Made by a program: the position numbers and the translations under genes
Shown here: positions 11,748-24,830 of the stretch, piece by piece
How the letters are laid out: the number at the start of each line of letters is the position of its first letter
Position numbering within the stretch: position 1 is the stretch's first letter
Origin: Crossaster papposus
Taxonomy: Eukaryota; Echinodermata; Asteroidea; Velatida; Solasteridae
Assembly: GCA_037893245.1 (NCBI GenBank)
Contig: JBAIAA010000543.1
Span: forward strand, 496,001 to 560,000
Direction of reading: 5' to 3'
DNA: 64,000 nucleotides
Notes under the pieces: model-generated
Databases searched by the model: none
The model's input: only the letters and a program-made list of their open reading frames with translations
Told to the model about the DNA's origin: nothing

Positions 11748-12880
11748 GCCTGCTCAGAAGAAACAGCAGAGGTAGAAGACAGAGATTGGGTATATACACG
11801 TGTCTCACTCAGCCTGCGCAACATGAACAGCAGAGGTAGAAGACAGAGATAGAGTATATACACGTGTCTCACTCAGCCTGCTCAGAAGGAACAGCAGAGG
11901 TAGAAGACAGAGATAGAGTATATCCACGTGTCTGATCTACACCTCACTCAGCCTGATCAGAAGGAACAGCAGAGGTAGAAGACAGAGATAGAGTATATCC
12001 ACGTGTCTCACTCAGGCTGCTCAGAAGTAACAGCAGAGGTAGAAGACAGAGATATAGTATATCCACGTGTCTCACTCAGCCTGCTCAGAAGGAACAGCAG
12101 AGGTAGAAGACAAAGATAGAGTATATACACGTGTCTGATCTACACCTCACTCAGCCTGCTCAGAAGGAACAGCAGAGGTAGAAGACAGAGATAGAGTATA
12201 TCCACGTGTCTCACTCAGGCTGCTCAGAAGGAACAGCAGAGGTAGAAGACAGAGATAGAGTATATCCATGTGTCTGATATACACCTCACTCAGCCTGCTC
12301 AGAATGAACAGCAGAGGTAGACGACATAGATAGATTATATCCACGTGTCTGATCTACACCTCACTCAGCCTGCTCAGAAGGAACAGCAGAGGTAGAAGAC
12401 AGAGATAGAGTATATCCACGTGTCTGATCTACACCTCATTTAGCCTGCTCAGAAGGAACAGCAGAGGTAGAAGACAAAGATGGAGTATATCCAAGTGTCT
12501 CACTCAGCCTGCTCAGAAGGAACAGCAGAGATAGAAGACAGAGATAGAGTATATCCACGTGTCTGATCTACACCTCACTCAGCCTGCTCAGAATGAACAG
12601 CAGAGGTAGACGACATAGATAGAGTATATCCACGTGTCTGATCTACACCTCACTCAGCCTGATCATAATGAACAGCAGAGGTAGAAGACAGAGATAGAGT
12701 ATATCCACGTGACTCACTCAGGCTGCTCAGAAGGAACAGCAGAGGTAGAAGACAGAGATAGAGTATATCCACATGTCTGATCTACACCTCACTCAGCCTG
12801 CTCAGAAGGAACATCAGAGGTAGAAGACAGAGATAGAGTATATCCACCTGTCTCACTCAGCCTGCTCAGAAGGAACAGCA
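11745..12880 (+). repeat. Subfamily A block, copy 3 (5' truncated)
   Basis: The match to copy 2 at a shift of 2,343 bp starts near 11,745, where upstream sequence has the CCTTCTCAGCC variant instead of CTCACTCAGCC. The start is a block junction in register. A private CATAATGAAC change lies near 12,664, where other copies have CAGAATGAAC. Confidence 0.7.
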
Positions 12881-13707
12881 GAGGTAGAAGACAGAGATAG
12901 AGTATATCCACGTGTCTCACTCAGCCTGCTCAGAAGAAACAGCAGAGGTAGAAGACAGAGATTGGGTATATACACGTGTCTCACTCAGCCTGCGCAACAT
13001 GAACAGCAGAGGTAGAAGACAGAGATAGAGTATATACACGTGTCTCACTCAGCCTGCTCAGAAGGAACAGCAGAGGTAGAAGACAGAGATAGAGTATATC
13101 CACGTGTCTGATCTACACCTCACTCAGCCTGATCAGAAGGAACAGCAGAGGTAGAAGACAGAGATAGAGTATATCCACGTGTCTCACTCAGGCTGCTCAG
13201 AAGTAACAGCAGAGGTAGAAGACAGAGATATAGTATATCCACGTGTCTCACTCAGCCTGCTCAGAAGGAACAGCAGAGGTAGAAGACAAAGATAGAGTAT
13301 ATACACGTGTCTGATCTACACCTCACTCAGCCTGCTCAGAAGGAACAGCAGAGGTAGAAGACAGAGATAGAGTATATCCACGTGTCTCACTCAGGCTGCT
13401 CAGAAGGAACAGCAGAGGTAGAAGACATAGATATATTATATCCACGTGTCTGATCTACACCTCATTTAGCCTGCTCAGAAGGAACAGCAGAGGTAGAAGA
13501 CAAAGATGGAGTATATCCAAGTGTCTCACTCAGCCTGCTCAGAAGGAACAGCAGAGATAGAAGACAGAGATAGAGTATATCCACGTGTCTGATCTACACC
13601 TCATTTAGCCTGCTCAGAAGGAACAGCAGAGGTAGAAGACAAAGATGGAGTATATCCAAGTGTCTCACTCAGCCTGCTCAGAAGGAACAGCAGAGATAGA
13701 CGACAGA

Positions 13708-15255
13708 GATAGAGTATATCCACGTGTCTGATCTACACCTCACTCAGCCTGCTCAGAATGAACAGCAGAGGTAGACGACATAGATAGAGTATATCCACGT
13801 GTCTGATCTACACCTCACTCAGCCTGATCAGAATGAACAGCAGAGGTAGAAGACAGAGATAGAGTATATCCACGTGACTCACTCAGGCTGCTCAGAAGGA
13901 ACAGCAGAGGTAGAAGACAGAGATAGAGTATATCCACATGTCTGATCTACACCTCACTCAGCCTGCTCAGAAGGAACATCAGAGGTAGAAGACAGAGATA
14001 GAGTATATCCACCTGTCTCACTCAGCCTGCTCAGAAGGAACAGCAGAGGTAGAAGACAGAGATAGAGTATATCCACGTGTCTCACTCAGCCTGCTCAGAA
14101 GAAACAGCAGAGGTAGAAGACAGAGATAGGGTATATACACTTGTCTCACTCAGCCTGCGCAGAATGAACAGCAGAGGTAGAAGACAGAGATAGAGTATAT
14201 ACACGTGTCTCACTCAGCCTGCTCAGAAGGAACAGCAGAGGTTAAAAAGACAGAGATAGAGTATATCCACGTGTCTGATCTACACCTCATTTAGCCTGCT
14301 CAGAAGGAACAGCAGAGGTAGAAGACAGAGATAGAGTATATCCACATGTCTCACTCAGCCTGCTCAGAAGGAACAGCAGAGGTAGACGATAGAGATAGAG
14401 TATATCCACGTGTCTGATCTACACCTCACTCAGGCTGCTCAGAAGGAACAGCAGAGGTAGAAAACAGAGATAGAGTATATCCAAGTGTCCTTCTCAGGCT
14501 GCTCAGAAGGAACAGCAGAGGTAGAAGACAGAGATAGAGTATATCCACGTGTCTGATCTACACCTCATTTAGCCTACTCAGAAGGAACAGCAGAGGTAGA
14601 AGACAGAGATAGAGTATATACACGTGTCTCACTCAGCCTGCTCAGAAGGAACAGCAAAGGTAGAAGACAGAGATAGAGTATATCCACGTTTCTCACTCAG
14701 CCTGCTCAGAAGGAACAGCAGAGGTAGAACACAGAGATAGAGTATATCCACGTGTCTCACTCAGCCTGCTCAGAAAGAACAGCAAAGGTAGAAGACAGAG
14801 ATAGAGTATATCCATGTGTATAATCTACACCTCACTCAGCCTGCTCAGAATGAACAGCAGAGGTAGACGGCATAGATAGAGTATATTCACGTGTCTGATC
14901 TACACCTCACTCAGCCTGAGCAGAAGGAACAGCAGAGGTAGAAGACAGAGATAGAGTATATCCACGTGTCTCACTCAGGCTGCTCAGAAGGAACAGCAGA
15001 GGTATAAGACAGATATATAGTATATTCACGTGTCTGATCTACACCTCACTCAGCCTGCTCAGAAGGAACATCAGAGGTAGAAGACAGAGATAGAGTATAT
15101 CCACGTGTCTCACTCAGCCTGCTCAGAAGGAACAGCAGAGGTAGAAGACAAAGATAGAGTATATCCACGTGTCTGATCTACACCTCACTCAGGCTGTTCA
15201 GAAGGAACAGCAGAGGTAGAAAACAGAGATAGAGTATATCCAAGTGTCCTTCTCA
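13708..15255 (+). repeat. 3,508-bp-spaced block, copy 2
   Basis: This is the partner of 10,200-11,747. GGGTATATACACTTG (14,129, against 10,621) and the TATAAGACAGATATATAG variant with TATTCACG are shared, so the copies look nearly identical. After about 15,255 the sequence joins another subfamily A block. Confidence 0.8.
14241..14248 (+). other. 2-bp insertion marker GTTAAAAA, third copy
   Basis: This is the third and last occurrence noticed. It lies in the second copy of the 3,508-bp-spaced block and supports the descent of that block from the first. Confidence 0.85.
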
Positions 15256-17834
15256 GGCTGCTCAGAAGGAACAGCAGAGGTAGAAGACAGAGATAGAGTA
15301 TATCCACGTGTCTGATCTACACCTCATTTAGTCTACTCAGAAGGAACAGCAGAGGTAGAAGACAGAGATAGAGTATATACACGTGTCTCACTCAGCCTGC
15401 TCAGAAGGAACAGCAAAGGTAGAAGACAGAGATAGAGTATATCCACGTGTCTCACTCAGCCTGCTCAGAAGGAACAGCAGAGGTAGAAGACAGAGATAGA
15501 GTATATCCACGTGTCTCACTCAGCCTGCTCAGAAAGAACAGCAAAGGTAGAAGACAGAGATAGAGTATATCCATGTGTCTAATCTACACCTCACTCAGCC
15601 TGCTCAGAATGAACAGCAGAGGTAGACGGCATAGATAGAGTATATCCACGTGTCTGATCTACACCTCACTCAGCCTGCTCAGAAGGAACATCAGAGGTAG
15701 AAGACAGAGATAGAGTATATCCACGTGTCTCACTCAGCCTGCTCAGAAGGAACAGCAGAGGTAGAAGACGGAGATAGAGTATATCCACGTGTCTCACTCA
15801 GCCTGCTCAGAAGGAACAGCAGAGGTAGAATACAAAGATAGAGTATATACACGTGTCTGATCTACACCTCACTCAGCCTGCTCAAAAGGAACAGCAGAGG
15901 TAGAAGACAGAGATAGAGTATATCCACGTGTCTCACTTAGGCTGCTCAGAAGGAACAGCAGAGGTAGAAGACAGAGATAGAGTATATCCATGTGTCTGAT
16001 ATACACCTCACTCAGCCTGCTCAGAATGAACAGCAGAGGTAGACGACATAGATAGATTATATCCACGTGTCTGATCTACACTTCACCCAGCCTGCTCAGA
16101 ATGAACAGAAGAGGTAAACGACATAGATAGAGTATATCCACGTGTCTGATCTACACCTCACTCAGCCTGCTCAGAAGGATCAGCAGAGGTAGAAGACAGA
16201 GATAGTGTATATCCACGTGTCTGATCTTCACCTCACTCAGGCTGCTCAAAAGGAACAGCAGAGGTAAAAGACAGAGATAGAGTATATCCACGTGTCTGAT
16301 CTACACCTCACTCAGCCTGCTCAGAAGGAACAGCAGAGATAGAAGACAGAGATAGAGTATATCCACTTGTTTCACTCAGCCTGCTCAGAAGGAACAGCTG
16401 AGGTAGAAGACAGAAATAGAGTATACCCACGTGTCTCACTCACCTTGCTCAGAAGGAACAGCAGGGGTAGAAGACAGAGATAGTGTATATCCACGTGTCT
16501 GATCTACACCTCACTCAACTTGCTCAGAAGGAACAGCAGAAAGAGAAGACAGAGATAGAGTATATCCACGTGTCTGATCTACACCTCACTTAGCCTGCTC
16601 AGAAGGAACAGCAGAGATAGAAGACAGAGATAGAGTATATCCCCGTGTCTCACTCAGCCTGCTCAGAAGGAACAGCAGAGGTAGAAGACAGAGATAGTGT
16701 ATATCCACGTGTCTGATCTACACCTCACTCAGGCTGCTCAGAAGGAACAGCAGAGGTAAAAGACAGAGATAGAGTATATCCACGTGTCTGATCTACACCT
16801 CACCCAGCCTGCTCAGAATGAACAGAAGAGGTAGACGACATAGATAGAGTATATCCACGTGTCTGATCTACACCTCACTCAGCCTGCTCAGAAGGAACAG
16901 CAGAGGTAGAAGACAGAGATAGAATATATCCACGTGTCTCACTCACCTTGCTCAGAAAGAACAGCAGGGGTTGAAGACAGAGATATAGTATATCCACGTG
17001 TCTCACTCAGCCTGCTCAGAAGGATCAGCAGAGGTAGAAGACAGAGATAGTGTATATCCAGGTGTCTGATCTATACCTCACTCAGGCTGCTCAAAAGGAA
17101 CAGCAGAGGTAGAAGACAGAGATAGAGTATATCCACGTGTCTGATCTACACCTCACTCAACCTGCTCAGAAGGAACAGCAGAGGTAAAAGACAGAGATAG
17201 AGTATATCCACGTGTCTGATCTACACCTCACTCAGCCTGCTCAGAAGGAACAGCAGAGGTAGAAGACAGAGATAGAGTATATCCACGTGTCTCACTCAGC
17301 CTGCTCAGAAAGAACAGCAAAGGTAGAAGACAGAGATAGAGTATATCCATGTGTCTAATCTACACCTCACTCAGCCTGCTCAGAATGAACAGTAGAGGTA
17401 GACGGCATAGATAGAGTATATCCACGTGTCTGATCTACACCTCACTCAGCCTGATCAGAAGGAACAGCAGAGGTAGAAGACAGAGATAGAGTATATCCAC
17501 GTGTCTCACTCAGGCTGCTCAGAAGGAACAGCAGAGGTATAAGACAGATATATAGTATATTCACGTGTCTGATCTACACCTCACTCAGCCTGCTCAGAAG
17601 GAACATCAGAGGTAGAAGACAGAGATAGAGTATATCCACGTGTCTCACTCAGCCTGCTCAGAAGGAACAGCAGAGGTAGAAGACGGAGATAGAGTATATC
17701 CACGTGTCTCACTCAGCCTGCTCAGAAGGAACAGCAGAGGTAGAAGACAAAGATATAGTATATACACGTGTCTGATCTACACCTCACTCAGCCTGCTCAG
17801 AAGGAACAGCAGAGGTAGAAGACAGAGATAGAGT

Positions 17835-19171
17835 ATATCCACGTGTCTCACTCAGGCTGCTCAGAAGGAACAGCAGAGGTAGAAGACATAGATAGAGTAT
17901 ATCCATGTGTCTGATATACACCTCACTCAGCCTGCTCAGAATGAACAGCAGAGGTAGACGACATAGATAGATTATATACACGTGTCTGATCTACACTTCA
18001 CCCAGCCTGCTCAGAATGAACAGAAGAGGTAGACGACATAGATAGAGTATATCCACGTGTCTGATCTACACCTCACTCAGCCTGCTCAGAAGGATCAGCA
18101 GAGGTAGAAGACAGAGATAGTGTATATCCACGTGTCTGATCTACACCTCACTCAGGCTGCTCAAAAGGAACAGCAGAGGTAAAAGACAGAGATAGAGTAT
18201 ATCCACGTGTCTGATCTACACCTCACTCAGCCTGCTCAGAAGGAACAGCAGAGATAGAAGACAGAGATAGAGTATATCCACGTGTCTCACTCAGCCTGCT
18301 CAGAAGGAACAGCAGAGGTAGAAGACAGAAATATAGTATACCCACGTGTCTCACTCACCTTGCTCAGAAGGAACAGCAGGGGTAGAAGACAGAGATAGTG
18401 TATATCCACGTGTCTGATCTACACCTCACTCAACCTGCTCAGAAGGAACAGCAGAGATAGAAGACAGAGATATAGTATATCCACGTGTCTGATCTACACC
18501 TCACTCAGCCTGCTCAGACGGAACAGCAGAGATAGAAGACAGAGATAGAGCATATCCACGTGTCTCACCCAGCCTGCTCAGAAGGAACAGAAGAGGTAGA
18601 CGACATAGATAGAGTATATCCACGTGTCTGATCTACACCTCACTCAGCCTGCTCAGAAGGAACAGCAGAGGTAGAAGACAGAGATAGAATATATCCACGT
18701 GTCTCACTCACCTTGCTCAGAAAGAACAGCAGGGGTTGAAGACAGAGATATAGTATATCCACGTGTCTCAATCAGCCTGCTCAGAAGGATCAGCAGAGGT
18801 AGAAGACAGAGATAGTGTATATCCACGTGTCTGATCTACACCTCACTCAGGCTGCTCAAAAGGAACAACTGAGGTAGAAGACAGAGATAGAGTATATCCA
18901 CGTGTCTGATCTACACCTCACTCAACCTGCTCAGAAGGAACAGCAGAGGTAAAAGACAGAGATAGAGTATATCCACGTGTCTGATCTACACCTCACTCAG
19001 CCTGCTCAGAAGGAACAGCAGAGATAGAAGACAGAGATAGAGTATATCCACGTGTCTCACTCAGCCTGCTCAGAAGGAACAGCAGAGGTAGAAGACAGAA
19101 ATAGAGTATACCCACGTGTCTCACTCACCTTGCTCAGAAGGAACAGCAGGGGTAGAAGACAGAGATAGAGT
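17835..19171 (+). repeat. 1,337-bp higher-order unit, copy 1 (19 monomers)
   Basis: Markers recur 1,337 bp later (8 S + 11 L). GAACAGAAGAGG after the A/B junction is at about 18,016 and 19,353, and TGTCTCACCCAGCC is at 18,561 and 19,898. Differences are few, such as GAGAAAGTG against GAGATAGTG near 19,452 and GAGCATATCC near 18,548. Confidence 0.8.
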
Positions 19172-20508
19172 ATATCCACGTGTCTCACTCAGGCTGCTCA
19201 GAAGGAACAGCAGAGGTAGAAGACATAGATAGAGTATATCCATGTGTCTGATATACACCTCACTCAGCCTGCTCAGAATGAACAGCAGAGGTAGACGACA
19301 TAGATAGATTATATCCACGTGTCTGATCTACACTTCACCCAGCCTGCTCAGAATGAACAGAAGAGGTAGACGACATAGATAGAGTATATCCACGTGTCTG
19401 ATCTACACCTCACTCAGCCTGCTCAGAAGGATCAGCAGAGGTAGAAGACAGAGAAAGTGTATATCCACGTGTCTGATCTACACCTCACTCAGGCTGCTCA
19501 AAAGGAACAGCAGAGGTAAAAGACAGAGATAGAGTATATCCACGTGTCTGATCTACACCTCACTCAGCCTGCTCAGAAGGAACAGCAGAGATAGAAGACA
19601 GAGATAGAGTATATCCACGTGTCTCACTCAGCCTGCTCAGAAGGAACAGCAGAGGTAGAAGACAGAAATATAGTATACCCACGTGTCTCACTCACCTTGC
19701 TCAGAAGGAACAGCAGGGGTAGAAGACAGAGATAGTGTATATCCACGTGTCTGATCTACACCTCACTCAACCTGCTCAGAAGGAACAGCAGAGATAGAAG
19801 ACAGAGATAGAGTATATCCACGTGTCTGATCTACACCTCACTCAGCCTGCTCAGACGGAACAGCAGAGATAGAAGACAGAGATAGAGTATATCCACGTGT
19901 CTCACCCAGCCTGCTCAGAAGGAACAGAAGAGGTAGACGACATAGATAGAGTATATCCACGTGTCTGATCTACACCTCACTCAGCCTGCTCAGAAGGAAC
20001 AGCAGAGGTAGAAGACAGAGATAGAATATATCCACGTGTCTCACTCACCTTGCTCAGAAAGAACAGCAGGGGTTGAAGACAGAGATATAGTATATCCACG
20101 TGTCTCAATCAGCCTGCTCAGAAGGATCAGCAGAGGTAGAAGACAGAGATAGTGTATATCCACGTGTCTGATCTACACCTCACTCAGGCTGCTCAAAAGG
20201 AACAACAGAGGTAGAAGACAGAGATAGAGTATATCCACGTGTCTGATCTACACCTCACTCAACCTGCTCAGAAGGAACAGCAGAGGTAAAAGACAGAGAT
20301 AGAGTATATCCACGTGTCTGATCTACACCTCACTCAGCCTGCTCAGAAGGAACAGCAGAGATAGAAGACAGAGATAGAGTATATCCACGTGTCTCACTCA
20401 GCCTGCTCAGAAGGAACAGCAGAGGTAGAAGACAGAAATAGAGTATACCCACGTGTCTCACTCACCTTGCTCAGAAGGAACAGCAGGGGTAGAAGACAGA
20501 GATAGAGT
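19172..20508 (+). repeat. 1,337-bp higher-order unit, copy 2
   Basis: This is directly adjacent to copy 1. It ends where GCAGGGGTAG monomers lead into CTAACTCAGCCTACTC, the first appearance of the variant that dominates the regions downstream. Confidence 0.8.
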
Positions 20509-23373
20509 ATATCCACGTGTCTAACTCAGCCTACTCAGAAGGAACAGCAGAGGTAGAAGACAGAGATAGAGTATATCCACGTGTCTCACTCACCTTGATC
20601 AGAAGGAACAGCAGAGGTAGAAGACAGAGATAGATTATATCCTCGTGTCTCACTCAGCCTGCTCAGAAGGAACAGCAGAGGTAGAAGACAGAGATAGAGT
20701 ATATCCACGTGTCTGATCTACACCTCACTCAGCCTGCTCAGAAGGAACAGCAGAGGTAGAAGACAGAAATAGAGTATATTCACGTGTCTGATCTACACCT
20801 CACTCAGCCTGCTCAGAAGGAACAGCAGAGGTAGAAGACATAGATAGAGTATATCCACGTGTCTCACTCAGGCTGCTCAGACGGAACAGCAGAGATAGAA
20901 GACAGAGATAGAGTATATCCACGTGTCTGATCTACACCTCACTCAGCCTGCTCAGAAGGAACAGCAGAGATAGAAGACAGAGATAGAGTATATCCACGTG
21001 TCTCACTCAGCCTGCTCAGAAGGAACAGCAGAGGTAGAAGACAGAGATAGAGTATACCCACGTGTCTCACTCACCTTGCTCAGAAGGAACAGCAGGGGTA
21101 GAAGACAGAGATAGAGTATATCCACGTGTCTGATCTACACCTCACTCAGCCTTATCAGAAGAAACTGCAGAGGTAGAAGACAGAGGTAGAGTATATCCAT
21201 GTGTCTCACTCAGGCTGCTCAGACGGAACAGCAGAGGTAGAAGACAGATATAGAGTATATCCACGTGTCTGATCTACACCTCACCCAGCCTGCTCAGAAT
21301 GAACAGCAGAGGTAGGCGACATAGATAGAGTATATCCACGTGTCTGATCTACACCTCACTCAGCCTGCTCAAAAGGAACAGCAGAGGTAGAAGACAGAGA
21401 TAGAGTATATCTACGTGTCTCACTCACCTTGCTCAGAAAGAACAGCAGGGGTAGAAAACAGAGATAGCGTATATCCACGTGTCTAACTCAGCCTACTCAG
21501 AAGGAACAGCAGAGATAGAAGACAGAGATAGAGTATATCCAGGTGTCTCACTCAGCCTGCTCAGAAGGAACAGCAGAGGTAAAAGACAGAGATAGTGTAT
21601 ATCCACGTGTCTGATCTACACCTCACTCAGGCTGCTCAGAAGGAACAGCAGAGGTAAAAGACAGAAATAGAGTATATCCACGTGTCTGATCTACACCTCA
21701 CCCAGCCTGCTCAGAATAAACAGCAGAGGTAGACGACATAGATAGAGTATATCCACGTGTCTGATCTACACCTCACTCAGCCTGCTCAGAAGGAACAGCA
21801 GAGGTAGAAGACAGAGATAGAGTATATCCACGTGTCTCACTCAACTTGCTCAGAAAGAACAGCAGGGGTAGAAGACAGAGATATAGTATATCCACGTGTC
21901 TCATTCAGCCTGCTCAGAAGGAACAGCAGAGGTAGAAGACAGAGATAGAGTATATCCACGTGTCTCACTCAGCCTGTTCAGAAGGAACAGCAGAGGTAGA
22001 AGACAGATATAGAGTATATCCACGTGTCTGATATACACCTCACTCAGCCTGCTCAGAAGGAACAGCAGAAGTAGAAGACAGATATAGAGTATATCCACGT
22101 GTCTGATCTACACCTCACTCAGCCTGCTCAGAAGGAACGGCAGAGGTATAAGACAGAGATATAGTATATCCACGTGTCTCACTCAGCCTGCTCAGAAGGA
22201 ACAGCAGAGGTAGAAGACAGAGATAGAGTATATCCACGTGTCTCACTCAGCCTGCTCAGAAGGAACAGCAGAGGTAGAAGACAGAGATAGAGTATATCCA
22301 CGTGTCTCACTCAGCCTTTTCAGAAGGAACAGCAGAGGTAGAAGACAGAGATAGAGTATATCCACGTGTCTCACTCAACCTACTCAGAAGGAACAACAGA
22401 GGTAGAAGACAGAGATAGATTATATCCACGTGTCTCACTCAGCCTTTTCAGAAGGAACAGCAGAGGTAGAAGACAGAGATAGAGTATATCCACGTGTCTC
22501 ACTCAACCTACTCAGAAGGAACAACAGAGGTAGAAGACAGAGATATAGTATATCAACGTGTCTGATCTACACCTCACTCAGCCTGCTCAGAAGGAACAGC
22601 AGAGGTAGAAGACAGAGATAGAATATATCCACGTGTCTCACTCACCTTGCTCAGAAAGAACAGCAGGGGTTGAAGACAGAGATATAGTATATCCACGTGT
22701 CTCACTCAGCCTGCTCAGAAGGATCAGCAGAGGTAGAAGACAGAGATAGTGTATATCCACGTGTCTGATCTACACCTCACTCAGGCTGCTCAAAAGGAAC
22801 AGCAGAGGTAGAAGACAGAGATAGAGTATATCCACGTGTCTGATCTACACCTCACTCAACCTGCTCAGAAGGAACAGCAGAGGTAAAAGACAGAGATAGA
22901 GTATATCCACGTGTCTGATCTACACCTCACTCAGCCTGCTCAGAAGGAACAGCAGAGATAGAAGACAGAGATAGAGTATATCCACGTGTCTCACTCAGCC
23001 TGCTCAGAAGGAACAGCAGAGGTAGAAGACAGAAATAGAGTATACCCACGTGTCTCACTCACCTTGCTCAGAAGGAACAGCAGGGGTAGAAGACAGAGAT
23101 AGAGTATATCCACGTGTCTAACTCAGCCTACTCAGAAGGAACAGCAGAGGTAGAAGACAGAGATAGAGTATATCCACGTGTCTCACTCACCTTGATCAGG
23201 AGGAACAGCAGAGGTAGAAGACAGAGATAGATTATATCCTCGTGTCTCACTCAGCCTGCTCAGAAGGAACAGCAGAGGTAGAAGACAGAGATAGAGTATA
23301 TCCACGTGTCTCACTCAGCCTGCTCAAAAGGAACAGCAGAGGTAGAAGACAGAGATAGAGTATATCCACGTGT

Positions 23374-23384
23374 CTGATCTACAC
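23374..23384 (+). other. 11-bp module that distinguishes L from S monomers
   Basis: CTGATCTACAC sits between the CACGTGT end of one monomer and CTCACTCAG of the next. L reads GTGTCT-GATCTACACCT-CACTCAG and S reads GTGTCT-CACTCAG, so the length difference is an 11-bp indel bounded by a 2-bp direct repeat, CT. Variants include CTAATCTACAC (about 1,503), CTGATATACAC (1,717) and CTGAATTACAC (about 47,772). The module carries a GATC site, so Sau3AI-type digestion would cut mainly in L units. Whether L or S is ancestral cannot be decided without an outgroup. Confidence 0.9.
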
Positions 23385-23448
23385 CTCACTCAGCCTGCTC
23401 AGAAGGAACAGCAGAGGTAGAAGACAGAGATAGAGTATATCCACGTGT
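23374..23448 (+). repeat. Reference long monomer (L, 75 bp)
   Basis: This L copy carries the commonest base throughout. It equals the S monomer with 11 extra bases at the 5' end. S and L monomers follow each other in any order; runs of two or three L or S are common. Spacings between marker variants solve as whole-number combinations of 64 and 75, which supports these two lengths as the basic units. Examples are 781 = 4 S + 7 L, 1,549 = 16 S + 7 L and 2,383 = 22 S + 13 L. Confidence 0.95.
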
Positions 23449-24830
23449 CTGATCTACACCTCACTCAGCCTGCTCAGAAGGAACAGCAGAGGTAGAAGAC
23501 ATAGATAGAGTATATCCACGTGTCTCACTCAGGCTGCTCAGACGGAACAGCAGAGGTAGAAGACAGAGATAGAGTATATCCACGTGTCTGATCTACACCT
23601 CACTCAGCCTGCTCAGAAGGAACAGCAGAGATAGAAGACAGAGATAGAGTATATCCACGTGTCTCACTCAGCCTGCTCAGAAGGAACAGCAGAGGTAGAA
23701 GACAGAGATAGAGTATACCCACGTGTCTCACTCACCTTGCTCAGAAGGAACATCAGGGGTAGAAGACAGAGATAGAGTATATCCACGTGTCTGATCTACA
23801 CCTCACTCAGCCTTCTCAGAAGAAACTGCAGAGGTAGAAGACAGAGGTAGAGTATATCCATGTGTCTCACTCAGGCTGCTCAGAAGGAACAGCAGAGGTA
23901 GAAGACAGATATAGAGTATATCCACGTGTCTGATCTACACCTCACCCAGCCTGCTCAGAATGAACAGCAGAGGTAGGCGACATAGATAGAGTATATCCAC
24001 GTGTCTGATCTACACCTCACTCAGCCTGCTCAAAAGGAACAGCAGAGGTAGAAGACAGAGATAGAGTATATCCACGTGTCTCACTCACCTTGCTCAGAAA
24101 GAACAGCAGGGGTAGAAAACAGAGATAGAGTATATCCACGTGTCTAACTCAGCCTACTCAGAAGGAACAGAAGATATAGAAGACAGAGATAGAGTATATC
24201 CACGTGTCTCACTCAGCCTGCTCAGAAGGAACAGCAGAGGTAGAAAACAGAGATAGTGTATATCCACGTGTCTGATCTACACCTCACCCAGCCTGCTCAG
24301 AATAAACAGCAGAGGTAGACGACATAGATAGAGTATATCCACGTGTCTGATCTACACCTCACTCAGCCTGCTCAGAAGGAACAGCAGAGGTAGAAGACAG
24401 AGATATAGTATATCCACGTGTCTCACTCAGCCTGCTCAGAAGGAACAGCAGAGGTAGCAGACAGATATAGTGTATATCCACGTGTCTGATCTACACCTCA
24501 CTCAGGCTGCTCAAAAGGAACAGCAGAGGTAGAAGACAGAGATATAGTATATCCACGTGTCTGATCTACACCTCACTCAGCCTGCTCAGAAGGAACAGCA
24601 GAGATAGAAGACAGAGATAGAGTATATCCACGTGTCTCACTCAGCCTGCTCAGAAGGAACAGCAGAGGTAGAAGACAGAGATAGAGTATACCCACGTGTC
24701 TCACTCACCTTGCTCAGAAGGAACAGCAGGGGTAGAAGACAGAGATAGAGTATATCCACGTGTCTAACTCAGCCTACTCAGAAGGAACAGCAGAGGTAGA
24801 AGACAGAGATAGAGTATATCCACGTGTCTC

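Larger units (their letters stand above)
1..16070 (+). repeat. Satellite subfamily A
   Basis: This stretch is rich in monomer variants not noticed after about 18 kb: CTCATTTAGCC, TCAGAATGAAC paired with GACGGCATAG, AAAGAACAGCAAAGG, GTGTCCTTCTCAGG and GCGCAACATGAAC. It lacks the GCAGGGGTAG monomer that typifies the rest of the window. It is a mosaic of blocks of roughly 0.6-1.7 kb repeated two to four times at non-uniform distances (shifts of 781, 2,738, 4,247, 4,748, 3,252, 2,343 and 3,508 bp). It contains no gene or unique insert. Confidence 0.85.
16071..20508 (+). repeat. Satellite subfamily B with A islands
   Basis: From 16,071 new monomer variants appear: CTTCACCCAG, GAACAGAAGAGG, GCTCAAAAGG, GGATCAGCAG, CTCACCTTGCTC with GCAGGGGTAG, and AACAGCAGAGATAG. 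An island of subfamily A monomers returns at 17,291-17,985. It matches 15,515-16,070 with one added S + L pair: the shift changes from 1,776 to 1,915 bp, a difference of 139. The A-to-B junction recurs at 16,071, 17,986 and 19,323. No unique sequence is present. Confidence 0.8.

Noticed and set aside
17640..17831. Plus-strand 63-codon reading frames, arginine-rich at the end (17,640; 22,430; 31,740; 31,943; 35,064; 35,267; 36,613; 62,768; 62,971)
   Set aside because: They are translations of two or three monomers inside block Q or its relatives. The apparent repeats of a short basic motif reflect the monomer itself. I do not call them genes.
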